A stretch of DNA of 59,279 bases from an uncultured Ellagibacter sp. (GTDB lineage Bacteria; Actinomycetota; Coriobacteriia; Coriobacteriales; Eggerthellaceae). The notes under the pieces were generated by a model that saw only the letters and a program-made list of their open reading frames with translations, was not told the DNA's origin and searched no databases. The stretch is from positions 1-59,279 of the forward strand of contig NZ_CAKUAL010000003.1 of assembly GCF_934636505.1 (NCBI RefSeq), read 5' to 3'. The stretch's first letter is position 1, and the number at the start of each line of letters is the position of its first letter. The position numbers were made by a program, and so were the translations under genes. Positions 17,336-26,390 of the stretch are shown in pieces.

Positions 17336-19005
17336 GAATCCTTGCAATCAACGGCAGCCCCAAGGGCGAGAGAAGCAATACCTGGCGCCTGACCAGCGCT
17401 TTTCTGCAGGGCATAGCCGCTCAAGAAGAAAATGCCCACGGGCAGGCACCCGCAATCGAGACCCTGAGCGTCGCCGCGCTCGACATCAAGCCCTGCCGGG
17501 GATGCTTCTCCTGCTGGAGCAAGACGCCGGGGAAATGCTGCATCCGCGACGACATGCAGGGGGTCATCGAGAAGATTTTGTGGGCCGACGTCGTAATCTG
17601 GAGTTTTCCGCTGTACTACTTCGGGTTGCCTGGTCCGCTGAAGAACCTGATCGACCGGCAGCTTCCCATGTCGCTCCCCTTCATGAGCGCGGAGGCGGAA
17701 AACGGCGGGCACCCGTCGCGCTACGACATGAGCGGCACGCGCACGATCGTAATCTCGACCTGCGGTTTCTACACTGCGAAGGGAAACTACGGCGGCGTAA
17801 CCGACCTGTTCGACCGGCTTTGCGGGAAAGACGGCTACACCGCGCTCTTCTGCGGGCAGGGCGAGCTATTCCGCGTGAACGAGCTGGCGGAGCGCACCGA
17901 CGAGTACCTTTCCTGGGTCAGAAAGGCCGGGGAGGAGTTCGCGCGCGGGAGCATACGCGAGGAGACCCGCAGCAAGCTTGACCAGAACCTGTTCCCGCGC
18001 GACGTCTTCGAGGCGATGGCGGACGCGAGCTGGGGAGTCGGCAAGTCGGGCGAGAAGGAAGATCCCAGCCTGGTGTTCACGCGCCAGATGGCAGCCCTCT
18101 ATCGCAGGCAGGCGTGGCCGGGGCGCGACGTCGTGCTCGACATGAACTACACCGACATCGGCAAGACCTACCGCATCGTCCTTGGCGAGCGCGGAAGCCA
18201 TGTGGAGGAGAAACCTGCCGAGGGCTTCGCCGCGGATTGCACCACGCAGATCAACACCCCCTTGAGCGTTTGGCGCTCGATCGCCAGCGGCGAGATTGCC
18301 GGCGACGAGGCGCTCATGAGGCATTTGTACTCGGTCGAGGGCGATTTCGACCTGATGATGCACTGGGATGAGTATTTCGGGGCCGCGGGCTCGGGCGACA
18401 TGGCGGGCTCGGACTCGGCGCGCGCGGGCGCGGCGGGAGCGGGCACGTGCGGCAAGAACGAGCCCGAGCCGAAAACCAACATGATGCTGCTCCTCATCCC
18501 CTGGATCGTCTTTTGGGTCGCAGCCTCCATCGACAGCTTCTGGGGCAGCCTTGTCAGCATGGCGGTATGCGTGCTGCTGCCCGTATTGATGCATCGAACG
18601 AAGGTCACCCTCTACGACCAGATCTCGGCCCTAGGGGTTGGCGCGTGTTCCGTCGCGCTTTTGGCGGGCGCCCCTCCCATCCTGGTGATTCCCGCGTCGT
18701 ATCTTCTGTTCGGGCTGATCTGGACGCTCTCCTGCTTCACGAAGGTACCGCTGACCGCGCATTACTCCAAGAACAGCTACAACGGCGACGCAGCGCTGCG
18801 CAACCCGATCTTCATGAGAACGAACCGCATCCTGACCGCCGCGTGGGGAATACTCTACCTGATCACGCCCGTCTGGACGTACTTCATCATGCAGACGGAC
18901 GCGGCCAGCCTCGTCGGCGCGATCAACTCGGTCCTCCCCGCGCTGATGGGCGTCTTCACCGCGTGGTTCCAAAAGTGGTACCCCCGCCACATCGCTCGCG
19001 GGTAG
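17332..19005 (+). CDS. Flavoprotein fusion: FMN reductase + SCP2-like + membrane domain
   Basis: A 557-aa three-part protein. Residues 1 to about 200 form an NADPH-dependent FMN reductase/flavodoxin-fold domain (ILAINGSPKGERSNT phosphate loop, CRGCFSCW and KCCIRDDM cysteines, SFPLYYFGLPGPLKN). Residues about 240-350 resemble an SCP2 sterol-carrier-like domain (RIVLGERGSHV, NTPLSVWRSIASGEI). After an Ala/Gly/Ser linker, the last 170 residues hold about six hydrophobic helices. The role is unknown; the flavin domain suggests reduction of a quinone or hydrophobic compound, and the SCP2-like part may hold a lipid-like substrate near the membrane. The start overlaps the stop of a regulator fragment. 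Confidence 0.7.
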   Translation: MRILAINGSPKGERSNTWRLTSAFLQGIAAQEENAHGQAPAIETLSVAALDIKPCRGCFSCWSKTPGKCCIRDDMQGVIEKILWADVVIWSFPLYYFGLPGPLKNLIDRQLPMSLPFMSAEAENGGHPSRYDMSGTRTIVISTCGFYTAKGNYGGVTDLFDRLCGKDGYTALFCGQGELFRVNELAERTDEYLSWVRKAGEEFARGSIREETRSKLDQNLFPRDVFEAMADASWGVGKSGEKEDPSLVFTRQMAALYRRQAWPGRDVVLDMNYTDIGKTYRIVLGERGSHVEEKPAEGFAADCTTQINTPLSVWRSIASGEIAGDEALMRHLYSVEGDFDLMMHWDEYFGAAGSGDMAGSDSARAGAAGAGTCGKNEPEPKTNMMLLLIPWIVFWVAASIDSFWGSLVSMAVCVLLPVLMHRTKVTLYDQISALGVGACSVALLAGAPPILVIPASYLLFGLIWTLSCFTKVPLTAHYSKNSYNGDAALRNPIFMRTNRILTAAWGILYLITPVWTYFIMQTDAASLVGAINSVLPALMGVFTAWFQKWYPRHIARG

Positions 19006-19041
19006 CGCAATATCGGGAAAAACACGCTAGAATGCTATCCC

Positions 19042-19746
19042 ATGAGGAAATTCAACCAACAAATCGAATCAACGGGAAGCGATGAAGCCTGCGCCACGTC
19101 GCTTCGGCGCGACGGGCGCGGGCTCGCCCTCGTCGGCGACGGGATGGAGCTTCGCGGCGACTTCTCGCAGTTGCTTCCCCGCATTCGGAAAGACCGCCTT
19201 GCAGGCGAGCTCCTCGTCCGCTCGGCAAAGGTTCGCGGCTGCGCCGAGCCGTGGGCGATCGATGCCACAGCGGGGCTTGGCGAGGACTCGTTTCTCCTGG
19301 CCGCAGCTGGGTTTCGCGTGAACATGTACGAGTCGGACCCCACCATCGCAGCCCTCGTGCGCGACGCGCTCGCCCGCGCGCAGGCAGACCCCAAGCTCGC
19401 CGACATCGCGCGGCGCATGGAGCTCTTCGAGGAAGACAGCATCGAGGCGATGGGCCATCTTGGGGACACGCCCGACGTGATCTATCTGGACCCCATGTTC
19501 CCCGAGCGCCGCAAGAGCGCCGCCGTGAAGAAGAAGTTCCAGCTCATCCACCATCTTGAGGCGCCCTGCCAAAACGAAGGGGCGCTCCTTGCCGCAGCCA
19601 TTTCCGCCGCCCCGCGCAAAGTGATCGTGAAGCGCCCCGCGAAAGGCCCGCATCTCGCGGGCGTGAAGCCGAGCCATTCGCTCGCCGGCAAGGCCGTGCG
19701 CTACGACGTCATCATCCCCGCGAGCATAAAGGTACCGCTCGCTTAA
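19042..19746 (+). CDS. rsmJ: 16S rRNA m2G1516 methyltransferase RsmJ
   Basis: A 234-aa SAM-dependent methyltransferase of the RsmJ (YhiQ) family, which methylates G1516 in helix 45 of 16S rRNA. It shows the SAM-binding DATAGLGEDSFLLA, an acidic residue in MYESD, and the RsmJ hallmark YLDPMFPERRKSAAVKKK with the DPMFP catalytic loop, then VKRPAKGPHLAG. Its length suits the family (about 230-250). It lies alone between the flavoprotein and the MATE exporter. Confidence 0.9.
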   Translation: MRKFNQQIESTGSDEACATSLRRDGRGLALVGDGMELRGDFSQLLPRIRKDRLAGELLVRSAKVRGCAEPWAIDATAGLGEDSFLLAAAGFRVNMYESDPTIAALVRDALARAQADPKLADIARRMELFEEDSIEAMGHLGDTPDVIYLDPMFPERRKSAAVKKKFQLIHHLEAPCQNEGALLAAAISAAPRKVIVKRPAKGPHLAGVKPSHSLAGKAVRYDVIIPASIKVPLA

Positions 19747-19880
19747 CTTCACACTACTTCTCCCTTGCGCAACCTCCCACAGCGCGGTAGAAAGGAAATT
19801 CGGCGACTGCGCGCGGGCGCGAAAATGCGAATGCGCGAGCGCGCCACTATCAAGCGATTGAGGTATCTGGGGGATTTCGA

Positions 19881-21311
19881 ATGTCGTCGCAAAACACTGT
19901 GGAGAAGAAGGCGAACCGCAACAGCATCGACATGCTGCATGGGCCGCTTGTGGGCAAGCTTTTCCTCTTCGCCATTCCGCTGGCCTTCTCGAGCATCTTC
20001 CAGCAGCTGTTCAACTCAACCGACGCCATCGTCGCCGGACGCCTCCTCGGCTCCACCGAGCTCGCCGCAATCGGCGGCGTATCGCCCTTGGTCGCGCTGT
20101 TCATCAGCTTTTTCGTAGGAGTCTCGATCGGCACGAACGCAACGATCGCCATACGGATCGGGCAAGGCGACCGCTCGAAAATCCGCGCCGCCGTGCACAC
20201 CACCGCGGTGATCGCGATTGTCTCCGCCGTGTTGGTAACCGTGATCGGCATCGCCATCGCAGGCTTCCTCGTAGACAGCGTGGGGATCCCCGACGAAGCG
20301 CGCGCCGAATCGGTTAGCTACCTGCGAATCTATTTCGCCGGCGTCGCCTTTTTCCTCGTGTTCAATTTCGGCTCGGCAATCCTGCGCGCAAAGGGCGACA
20401 CGCGGCGTCCGCTCTATGCGCTCGCCATCTCCGCGGTGGCGAACGCCGTGCTCGACATATTCGCCGTGTCAGTCCTTCACCTGGGCGCCGCGGGAATCGC
20501 CGCCGCCACCGTTGCCGCCTACGCACTCGCCGCGGCGATCGTAATCGTGATGCTCATGCACGAAGAGGAAGACTTCCGCCTGAACGTGCGGGAGCTTCGC
20601 GTCGATCAGCGGGCCTTGCACCAGATTCTCTACATCGGCGTGCCCTCGGGTTTGCAGGGCGTCGTGTTCGCGGTATCGAACATCATCATCCAAACATCGA
20701 TCAACAGCTTCGGCACCGACGCAATCGCGGGATCGACCGCTGCGCTCAATTTCGAGTACTACACTTACTTCATCATCAACGCATTTTCCCAGGCCGCCAT
20801 CACCTTCGTAGGGCAGAACTTCGCGGCGGGGAACCTTTCGCGCTGCGACAAAATCGTCGCCTGGTCGATGGGCCTCTCCCTCGGGCTCTCCTTTGTGGTG
20901 TCGGTTGCGCTCGTCAGCCTGGGAAACACGGGCCTGAGCATCTTCACCACCGAGGCGGGTGCCCTCGTTTTCGCGACCACGAGGCTATGGCACGTCGAGC
21001 TACTCGAATGCCTCCCCAGCACCTACGAGATAACGGCAGGCGCGCTGCGCGGCATGGGATGGTCAATCCTTCCGACAGTCGTCGTCATCATCGGGTCGTG
21101 CGTGCTGCGCGTCATCTATGTGTTCACGCTGTTCCCGCTGCTCGGCAGCTTCGAGGCGCTGCTGAACATCTACCCTGTGACTTGGATCGTCACCGGCACC
21201 ACGATGATCGCACTCTACCTTTTCGCAAGGAAGCGCACCTACGCCAAGGAGCGCGCGAAGATCGCCGCGCGCAAGCAGAAGCAGGCGGCGCGTTCCAACG
21301 CCGCCGTGTAA
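19881..21311 (+). CDS. MATE-family multidrug/metabolite exporter
   Basis: A 476-aa MATE antiporter with twelve predicted helices in two homologous halves. The N-terminal MLHGPLVGKLFLFAIPLA and FNSTDAIVAGRLLGSTELAA match the NorM/DinF-type start; the second half begins at LHQILYIGVPSGLQGVVFAV. It exchanges Na+ or H+ for organic cations or other substrates; specificity is not predictable. The cytosolic C-terminus is highly basic. The gene has no close partner and lies convergent to the phosphate transporter. Confidence 0.9.
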   Translation: MSSQNTVEKKANRNSIDMLHGPLVGKLFLFAIPLAFSSIFQQLFNSTDAIVAGRLLGSTELAAIGGVSPLVALFISFFVGVSIGTNATIAIRIGQGDRSKIRAAVHTTAVIAIVSAVLVTVIGIAIAGFLVDSVGIPDEARAESVSYLRIYFAGVAFFLVFNFGSAILRAKGDTRRPLYALAISAVANAVLDIFAVSVLHLGAAGIAAATVAAYALAAAIVIVMLMHEEEDFRLNVRELRVDQRALHQILYIGVPSGLQGVVFAVSNIIIQTSINSFGTDAIAGSTAALNFEYYTYFIINAFSQAAITFVGQNFAAGNLSRCDKIVAWSMGLSLGLSFVVSVALVSLGNTGLSIFTTEAGALVFATTRLWHVELLECLPSTYEITAGALRGMGWSILPTVVVIIGSCVLRVIYVFTLFPLLGSFEALLNIYPVTWIVTGTTMIALYLFARKRTYAKERAKIAARKQKQAARSNAAV

Positions 21312-21334
21312 CGGGAAAATTAACGCCACATAAT

Positions 21335-21373
21335 GAAAAAGCGGTTGCGCCCGAAGGGGGGGACGCAACCGCT
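21335..21373 (-). terminator. Intrinsic terminator of the phosphate transporter gene
   Basis: The stem AGCGGTTGCG/CGCAACCGCT (21340-21349 with 21364-21373) is followed on the minus strand by TTTTTCATTA. It can also form on the plus strand just after the MATE gene. Confidence 0.75.
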
Positions 21374-21504
21374 CGAACCTAGCGCCAGTGCACGCGAGCA
21401 CAATATCGCTTCGGCGCAGGACCCCTTAACTATGCAGAGAGATCGAAATTAGACCCGAAAATGGGACACGTGATGCCACAGGCAAGCCCAAGACGGGCAT
21501 GTGC

Positions 21505-22554
21505 CTACGCGAGCATCATGAAAAGCTTCGCCAGAACGAAGCCGATAACACCGCATGCAGGGAACGTGATGATCCAGGCGAGCAGCATGTTCTTCGCGAT
21601 ACTCCAGTTCACGCGCTTGATCGATTTCGAAGCGCCCACGCCCATGATGGCGGACGTGTTGCAGTGGCTCGTGGAGACGGGCATGCCCGTCAGGCTCGCG
21701 AACAGAAGCGTGAACGTGGTCGAGAAGTTCGCGGCGACGCCCTGGTACTTCTCGAGCTTCACCATATCCATACCGACGGATTTGATGATGCGCTTGCCGC
21801 CGACGACGGTGCCGAGCGAGATGGCCGCCGAGCACACGATCATGATCCACATCGGGAAGCCGCTTGAATCGGGCGTCGAGCTGCCGAAGGACAAGGCCAC
21901 GCCGAGCATGGCGATGGACATGAACTTCTGGCCGTCTTGCGCGCCGTGGAGAAACGACAGCGCGATGGCGCACAAATCCTGGATGATGACGAACAGGCGG
22001 TTCGCGTAGATGCGGTTCACGCTGCGGAAGAGCGCTTCGATGACCTTGGTGAACAACCAGCCCAAAATAAAGCCTGCAACCAGGGAAAACACCATACCGT
22101 AGATGACCTTCGCCCACTCGGCGGGAACCACGCCCGCCCAGCCGTTGAGCGCGATGGCGCCGCCGGTGATGCCGGCGATGAGGGAGTGCGACTTCGAGCA
22201 CGGGATGCCGAAAATCCAGCAGATGACGCCCCACGCGATGGCGCCTATCATAGCTGCGACCAGGGCTAAAAGCGCGGCGTTCGTGTCTCCCGAGAAGTCG
22301 ACCATCCCAAACATCGTCTTCGCGACGGCGGTGGAGATAAACGTCATGCCGACCAGGCCGACGAAGTTGAACACAGCAGCGAGGGCGATCGCGGTATTCG
22401 GCTTGAGGCAGCGCGTGGAAACGACCGTCGCGATGGCGTTCGGCGCGTCGGTGGCGCCGGAAACGGCGGTCACGCCGATGACGAGGATCAAAATCACGAA
22501 CAGGATGGGCTGAGCCATCGCCTGGGTAAGAAAATCTACGAACGTAAGCGCCAC
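21505..22554 (-). CDS. pit: Inorganic phosphate transporter of the Pit family
   Basis: A 349-aa Pit (PiT/SLC20) carrier that moves metal-phosphate complexes with protons. The duplicated signature is seen in the N-terminal GATDAPNAIATVVSTR (GANDxANxxGT-like) and the C-terminal PVSTSHCNTSAIMG. KSHSLIAGITGGAIA forms the other copy of the S-x-S/T-H motif. Twelve helices are likely. The start is uncertain: TTG at 22560 lacks spacing to the GGGG ribosome site, whereas GTG at 22554 has six bases, so GTG is used. No PhoU-like partner gene (DUF47) is next to it, which is slightly unusual for this type. Confidence 0.88.
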   Translation of the reverse strand: MALTFVDFLTQAMAQPILFVILILVIGVTAVSGATDAPNAIATVVSTRCLKPNTAIALAAVFNFVGLVGMTFISTAVAKTMFGMVDFSGDTNAALLALVAAMIGAIAWGVICWIFGIPCSKSHSLIAGITGGAIALNGWAGVVPAEWAKVIYGMVFSLVAGFILGWLFTKVIEALFRSVNRIYANRLFVIIQDLCAIALSFLHGAQDGQKFMSIAMLGVALSFGSSTPDSSGFPMWIMIVCSAAISLGTVVGGKRIIKSVGMDMVKLEKYQGVAANFSTTFTLLFASLTGMPVSTSHCNTSAIMGVGASKSIKRVNWSIAKNMLLAWIITFPACGVIGFVLAKLFMMLA

Positions 22555-22811
22555 GTGCAACCCCGTCTATGTTGTTGAACGCCCTTTCGGGAGTTCGTCT
22601 TGGTCCCGTGCGTGTCAATCACAAGGCGCCGCCTTATGCAGACCGCATTTTACACAGCCTTAACAATGTAGAGCATGCCTGGGGACGCAAGGTCGCAATA
22701 TCGGCAACGTGCATAAAACTTGCCGACGGCGGGGAGGGGCCTGCGCCTTCCAACGAAGAAACCACCGGGAGCGGCGACGACAACACGCCTGTGACGTTCA
22801 GAGCAGGGAGA

Positions 22812-22839
22812 CATGCCAGGAATTGGGCACTCTTCATCA
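22812..22839 (+). repeat. 28-bp dispersed repeat, copy C
   Basis: A diverged copy (23 of 28 positions equal to copy B, 21 to copy A). It is the left half of an inverted pair with copy D. Confidence 0.65.
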
Positions 22840-22960
22840 TTATTGCGTTAAAGAGTCCCACTGACAAAAAACCTCCAATAATGGATGTTTTTTTGACCTG
22901 GGGTTATTCTATCACCCTATACGTTGTTTCCCGAAATAGCACGGAGATTGCGGCACCACT

Positions 22961-22987
22961 TGATGAAAACCACCATTTTTCTGGCAG
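22961..22987 (-). repeat. 28-bp dispersed repeat, copy D
   Basis: Matches copy A at 24 of 27 positions on the opposite strand. The C-D pair encloses 121 bp, like the A-B pair (133 bp), but the interiors do not resemble each other. Confidence 0.75.
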
Positions 22988-23471
22988 TTCTTGGGGGTAA
23001 AAATGACCCGTGCGAGTGAGCACGGCGGCAACGCTCTTATGTATGGCTGAGAGCCTTCGATATCAAAAATGCGCGAAAAGGCCCCGTTTCTGTGCAGCAA
23101 CTGCACAGCAAAAGAAAATGGCGGGTGCGGTACGTGGGTTGGGGGCATCGTAGCGCAGAGCCGCCTTAGGGTGTTCATCGTCGCGCGGCGTTGCGCTTCG
23201 CCGTAATTGCACGGCGCTGCGCCTTGTCGGGGCTGCATGATCTTGCGTCTTGCCGCTAGCACGAGGCTTCACGCAGACGCTTTCCGCGCGGCCTCCCGCG
23301 TCGACACCCCAAAGATACTCGATGCATGTTTCCCGCGCGTTTCGTCTAAGTTAAGGTTGGGAAGGGGGCGCCTTTTCCTTGAGTGACCCGTTTTCGCGAC
23401 ACGGGACATGCGGGCCGCCAGTCTCAAATCACCCTATCACCTCCTTCTTCCAAAAACTTTCCGCAGAGAGG

Positions 23472-23500
23472 TTGAAGCCTGTCGCCTTCGCGCATACAAT
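23472..23500 (+). promoter_or_regulatory. Promoter of the riboflavin-transport operon
   Basis: TTGAAG (23472-23477), a 17-bp spacer and TACAAT (23495-23500) precede the riboswitch aptamer by 15 nt. Transcription should start near 23507. Confidence 0.7.
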
Positions 23501-23515
23501 ACGGGCTAGATGAAT

Positions 23516-23682
23516 TCTGTTTCAGGGCGGGGTGAGATTCCCCACTGGCGGTAACCAGAAGGCAGCATGTCAAGCTGGAAGTCCGCGACCCGAGCAGATG
23601 AGGTGCCCACCGCGCTTCGTTCGCTTGGCTGATCCGGTGAGAATCCGGGACCAACGGTTACAGTCCGGATGGAAGAGGCAGA
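23516..23682 (+). promoter_or_regulatory. FMN riboswitch (RFN element)
   Basis: The aptamer's conserved cores are present: AGGGCGGGGTGAGATTCCC, ACTGGCGGTAA, AGTCCGCGA, ATCCGGTGAGAATCCGG and CAGTCCGGATGGAAGAG. P1 forms between TCTGTTTC (23516-23523) and GAGGCAGA (23675-23682). When FMN binds, the downstream terminator should form and shut off the riboflavin transporter genes. Confidence 0.95.
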
Positions 23683-23732
23683 GAATCGCAGCGCGCCGCG
23701 GCAATTGCCGGGCGTGTCGTTGATGCGTATTC

Positions 23733-23774
23733 GCGGGCCCGTATGCAAAGGAATTCATACGGGCCCGCTTTTTT
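23733..23774 (+). terminator. Riboswitch-controlled terminator
   Basis: A 13-bp perfect stem GCGGGCCCGTATG/CATACGGGCCCGC (23733-23745 with 23756-23768) is followed by six Ts. It is the expression platform of the FMN riboswitch. Confidence 0.93.
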
Positions 23775-23828
23775 GTGCAGGGTGAGAAGCGGACCCGCAG
23801 AAACCCACCTTGCGAAAAGGAGGCTGTC

Positions 23829-24422
23829 ATGTCAGCCACACAAGCAACCAAGCAGGTCGAACTTAAGAACACGAACCGCTGGAGCACGCGCCAGCTCGTC
23901 ACCATGGCGCTCATGTGCGCCATCGCCGCGCTGTTCTCCTTCATCCAGATTCCCCTTCTGCCGGCCGCGCCCTTCCTCACCTACGACCCCTCGCTTATGC
24001 CCGCGATGGTCTGCGGCTTCGCCTTCGGCCCGGGCGCAGGCTTTGTCGTCGGCGCGATCGCGGCGGTGATTCACGGCCTTATCCTGGGCGAATGGGTCGG
24101 CTCGCTCATGAACATCTGCGCGACGCTGTTCTTCGTCGTCCCCGCGGCGCTCATCTACAAGAAGATGCACACCCTGAAAGGCGCCGTTCTCGGCCTCATC
24201 GTGGGCGTCGTATGCGCGACCGTCGGCGCCATCATCACGAACCTCACGATCGGCGTGGCGTTCTGGTATGGCAGTGTTGACGTCATCATGCCGCTTTTGC
24301 TTCCCGCCGTCGTGCCCTTCAACCTCATCAAAACCGTGCTGAACTCGCTTCTGACGCTCATCGTGTACAAGGCGATCTCGAACCTCATCACTCCGAAGAA
24401 AAACCAGGTGAAAGGCCGCTAA
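23829..24422 (+). CDS. ribU: Riboflavin ECF transporter S component RibU
   Basis: A 197-aa integral membrane substrate-binding protein of the ECF type. Six helices are predicted; the N-terminal QLVTMALMCAIAALFSFIQI, LPAAPFLTYDPSLMPAMV and FGPGAGFVVGAIAAVIHGL stretches match RibU. The ATG at 23829 is preceded by AAAGGAGG and replaces an upstream in-frame start that lies in the leader. It is the first gene after an FMN riboswitch, which fixes its substrate as riboflavin with good confidence. It is followed at 3 nt by the ATPase and EcfT genes, making a dedicated (group I-like) ECF importer. Confidence 0.93.
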   Translation: MSATQATKQVELKNTNRWSTRQLVTMALMCAIAALFSFIQIPLLPAAPFLTYDPSLMPAMVCGFAFGPGAGFVVGAIAAVIHGLILGEWVGSLMNICATLFFVVPAALIYKKMHTLKGAVLGLIVGVVCATVGAIITNLTIGVAFWYGSVDVIMPLLLPAVVPFNLIKTVLNSLLTLIVYKAISNLITPKKNQVKGR

Positions 24423-24425
24423 GCC

Positions 24426-26390
24426 ATGACTGGGAAGCCTCTGCTCGAAGACCACGCCGGAAATTCCGCCCCCGCGTCCGCCGAGGCGCCCATCATCTGC
24501 GTGCGCGACGTCTCGTTCACCTACGACGGCAAGGCGTTCGCGCTCTCGGGCGCAAGCGCGCAGGTCGAGCGCGGCGAGTTCGTGTGCATCCTCGGCGGCA
24601 ACGGATCGGGGAAATCGACGCTTGCGAAGCATCTGAACGCGCTGCTCGTTCCCGATAAGGGGCGGGTGGAGGTTTGCGGCATGGACACCTCCGAGCGCCA
24701 GCACACCTATGCGATTCGCCAGAGCTCCGGCATGGTCTTTCAAAACCCGGACGACCAGCTGGTCGCCTCCCTTGTGGAAGACGACGTGGCCTTCGGGCCC
24801 GAAAACCTCGGCGTCCCCACCGCTGAGCTGCGACAACGCGTGGCCCAACGCCTCGAAGACGTCGGTCTTTCGGGGTTTGAGAAGCACGAGACGCACGCGC
24901 TTTCCGGCGGGCAGAAGCAGCGCGTCGCCATCGCGGGTGCCCTTGCGATGAACCCGGAGATCCTCATCTTGGACGAGGCCTCCGCGATGCTCGACCCCCG
25001 GGGCCGCAAGGGCCTCATGCGCGTCGTGCGCTCGCTTAACGATCAAGGCATGACCGTCGTCATGATCACCCACTTCATGGAGGAGGCCGCCCTCGCCGAC
25101 CGCGTCATCGTTCTCGACGGGGGGAAGGTGGCGCGCGTCAGCACGCCGCAGGAAGTGCTTGTCGATGTCGATGCACTTTCCGCCCTCAACTTGGAGGTTC
25201 CATTCGCAGCCGAACTTTCCCAGGCGCTGCGTCGAGCTGGCGTCCCCGTGGCCGCCGCCGTAACCGAAGAGGCTCTCGCAGAAAGCGTGTTTTCTGTTTT
25301 CACCTCGCACGCAGCTGCCGCAAGCAGTGCGCACGAGAATGCAGCGCCCCAAGACTCATCGGGAGCAAAAACGCTCACTGAGAAGGCGCCCGCATCGCCT
25401 TTTGCACCCAAAGCGGACGCAGCCGCAGGAGCGACCGACTGCGCGAAGTTCCCCGCTTCTCCCGCAGAGCCCACAGACGGCGATGTGCTCATCTGGCTGA
25501 AAAACGTATCGTTCACCTACGACGCCGCCGAGGCGCGCCGACAGCGCAAAGCAGGCAAAAAACCTGCCCCTAAACAGGCGAAATGGGGAAACTCCCCCGA
25601 GGCGCTCTGGGCGCTCGACAACGTTTCCCTCAAGGTGCGCAAAGGCGAGTTCTTAGGCATTGCAGGGCATACCGGCTCGGGCAAGTCCACCCTCATCCAG
25701 CACATGAACGGCATTCTGCACCCCACAAGCGGCCGCGTCGTCGCCTTCGGGAGCGACATTGCGGAAAAGGGCGCCGCCAACGACGTGCGCGGGCGCGTCG
25801 GCGTGGTGTTCCAATACCCGGAAAACCAGCTTTTCGCGGCAACTGTGGCAGAAGACGTCGCCTTCGGGCCGCGCAACCTGGGCCTTTCAGAGGAAGAGGT
25901 CAATGCGCGGGTCGAGCGCTCCCTGCGCACCGTAGGGCTTGACCCCGAGGAAATCGCCGCGCGCAGCCCCTTCGAGCTCTCGGGCGGCCAACAGCGCCGC
26001 GTGGCGTTCGCGGGCGTGCTCGCCATGGAGCCTGAGGTGCTCGTGCTCGACGAGCCCGCCGCAGGGCTCGACCCGAAAGCGCGAAAATCGTTCCTTGACA
26101 TGGTGTCTTACCTGCACAAAGAGGGGATCACCGTGGTTATGGTGTCCCACAATATGGACGACCTCGCGAATCTCTGCGACCGTGTTGCGGTCATGAGCGA
26201 GGGAAAGCTCCTCATAGAGGGAACGCCTGCCGAGGTATTCTCTCGCGCTGACGAGCTGACCGCCGTTGGGCTTGCAACCACCTCGCCCGAGCATTTCGCG
26301 AACCTTTTGCGCGAGGGAGGACTCCCTATGCCGCATGAGGGGCTCGCCTCCGAAGACTCGATCGTCGCCTATCTGCGAGGTATCATATGA
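24426..26390 (+). CDS. Fused double ECF ATPase (EcfA-EcfA')
   Basis: A 654-aa protein carrying both energising ATPases of an ECF transporter in one chain. The first half has Walker A GGNGSGKST, Q-loop FQNPDDQ, signature LSGGQKQR and Walker B LILDEASAMLDP. The second half has GHTGSGKST, FQYPENQ, LSGGQQRR and LVLDEPAAGLDP. A linker of about 100 residues, rich in Ala, Pro and Lys, joins them. In most bacteria EcfA1 and EcfA2 are separate; fused forms are known in some actinobacteria. It lies between ribU and ecfT, with the ecfT start overlapping its stop (ATATGATG), so expression is coupled and under the FMN riboswitch. Confidence 0.93.
   Translation: MTGKPLLEDHAGNSAPASAEAPIICVRDVSFTYDGKAFALSGASAQVERGEFVCILGGNGSGKSTLAKHLNALLVPDKGRVEVCGMDTSERQHTYAIRQSSGMVFQNPDDQLVASLVEDDVAFGPENLGVPTAELRQRVAQRLEDVGLSGFEKHETHALSGGQKQRVAIAGALAMNPEILILDEASAMLDPRGRKGLMRVVRSLNDQGMTVVMITHFMEEAALADRVIVLDGGKVARVSTPQEVLVDVDALSALNLEVPFAAELSQALRRAGVPVAAAVTEEALAESVFSVFTSHAAAASSAHENAAPQDSSGAKTLTEKAPASPFAPKADAAAGATDCAKFPASPAEPTDGDVLIWLKNVSFTYDAAEARRQRKAGKKPAPKQAKWGNSPEALWALDNVSLKVRKGEFLGIAGHTGSGKSTLIQHMNGILHPTSGRVVAFGSDIAEKGAANDVRGRVGVVFQYPENQLFAATVAEDVAFGPRNLGLSEEEVNARVERSLRTVGLDPEEIAARSPFELSGGQQRRVAFAGVLAMEPEVLVLDEPAAGLDPKARKSFLDMVSYLHKEGITVVMVSHNMDDLANLCDRVAVMSEGKLLIEGTPAEVFSRADELTAVGLATTSPEHFANLLREGGLPMPHEGLASEDSIVAYLRGII

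Larger units (their letters stand above)
22555..23471. other. 0.9-kb intergenic region with repeats
   Basis: No credible gene. It holds the inverted pair of 28-bp repeats (copies C and D, 22812-22987), a perfect TGTGCAG-caa-CTGCACA hairpin (23091-23107) and two near-identical GGCG(T/C)TGCGC words around 23195-23225. The open frames present do not look like proteins. Confidence 0.55.

Noticed and set aside
22569..23000. 143-aa plus-strand open frame in the intergenic region
   Set aside because: It runs through two repeat copies and has no domain or convincing ribosome site.
16899..23401. A 12-bp word (TGTCGCGAAAAC) shared at 16899-16910 and inverted at 23390-23401
   Set aside because: A 12-bp match is expected by chance many times in 59 kb; only the 28-bp copies are convincing.
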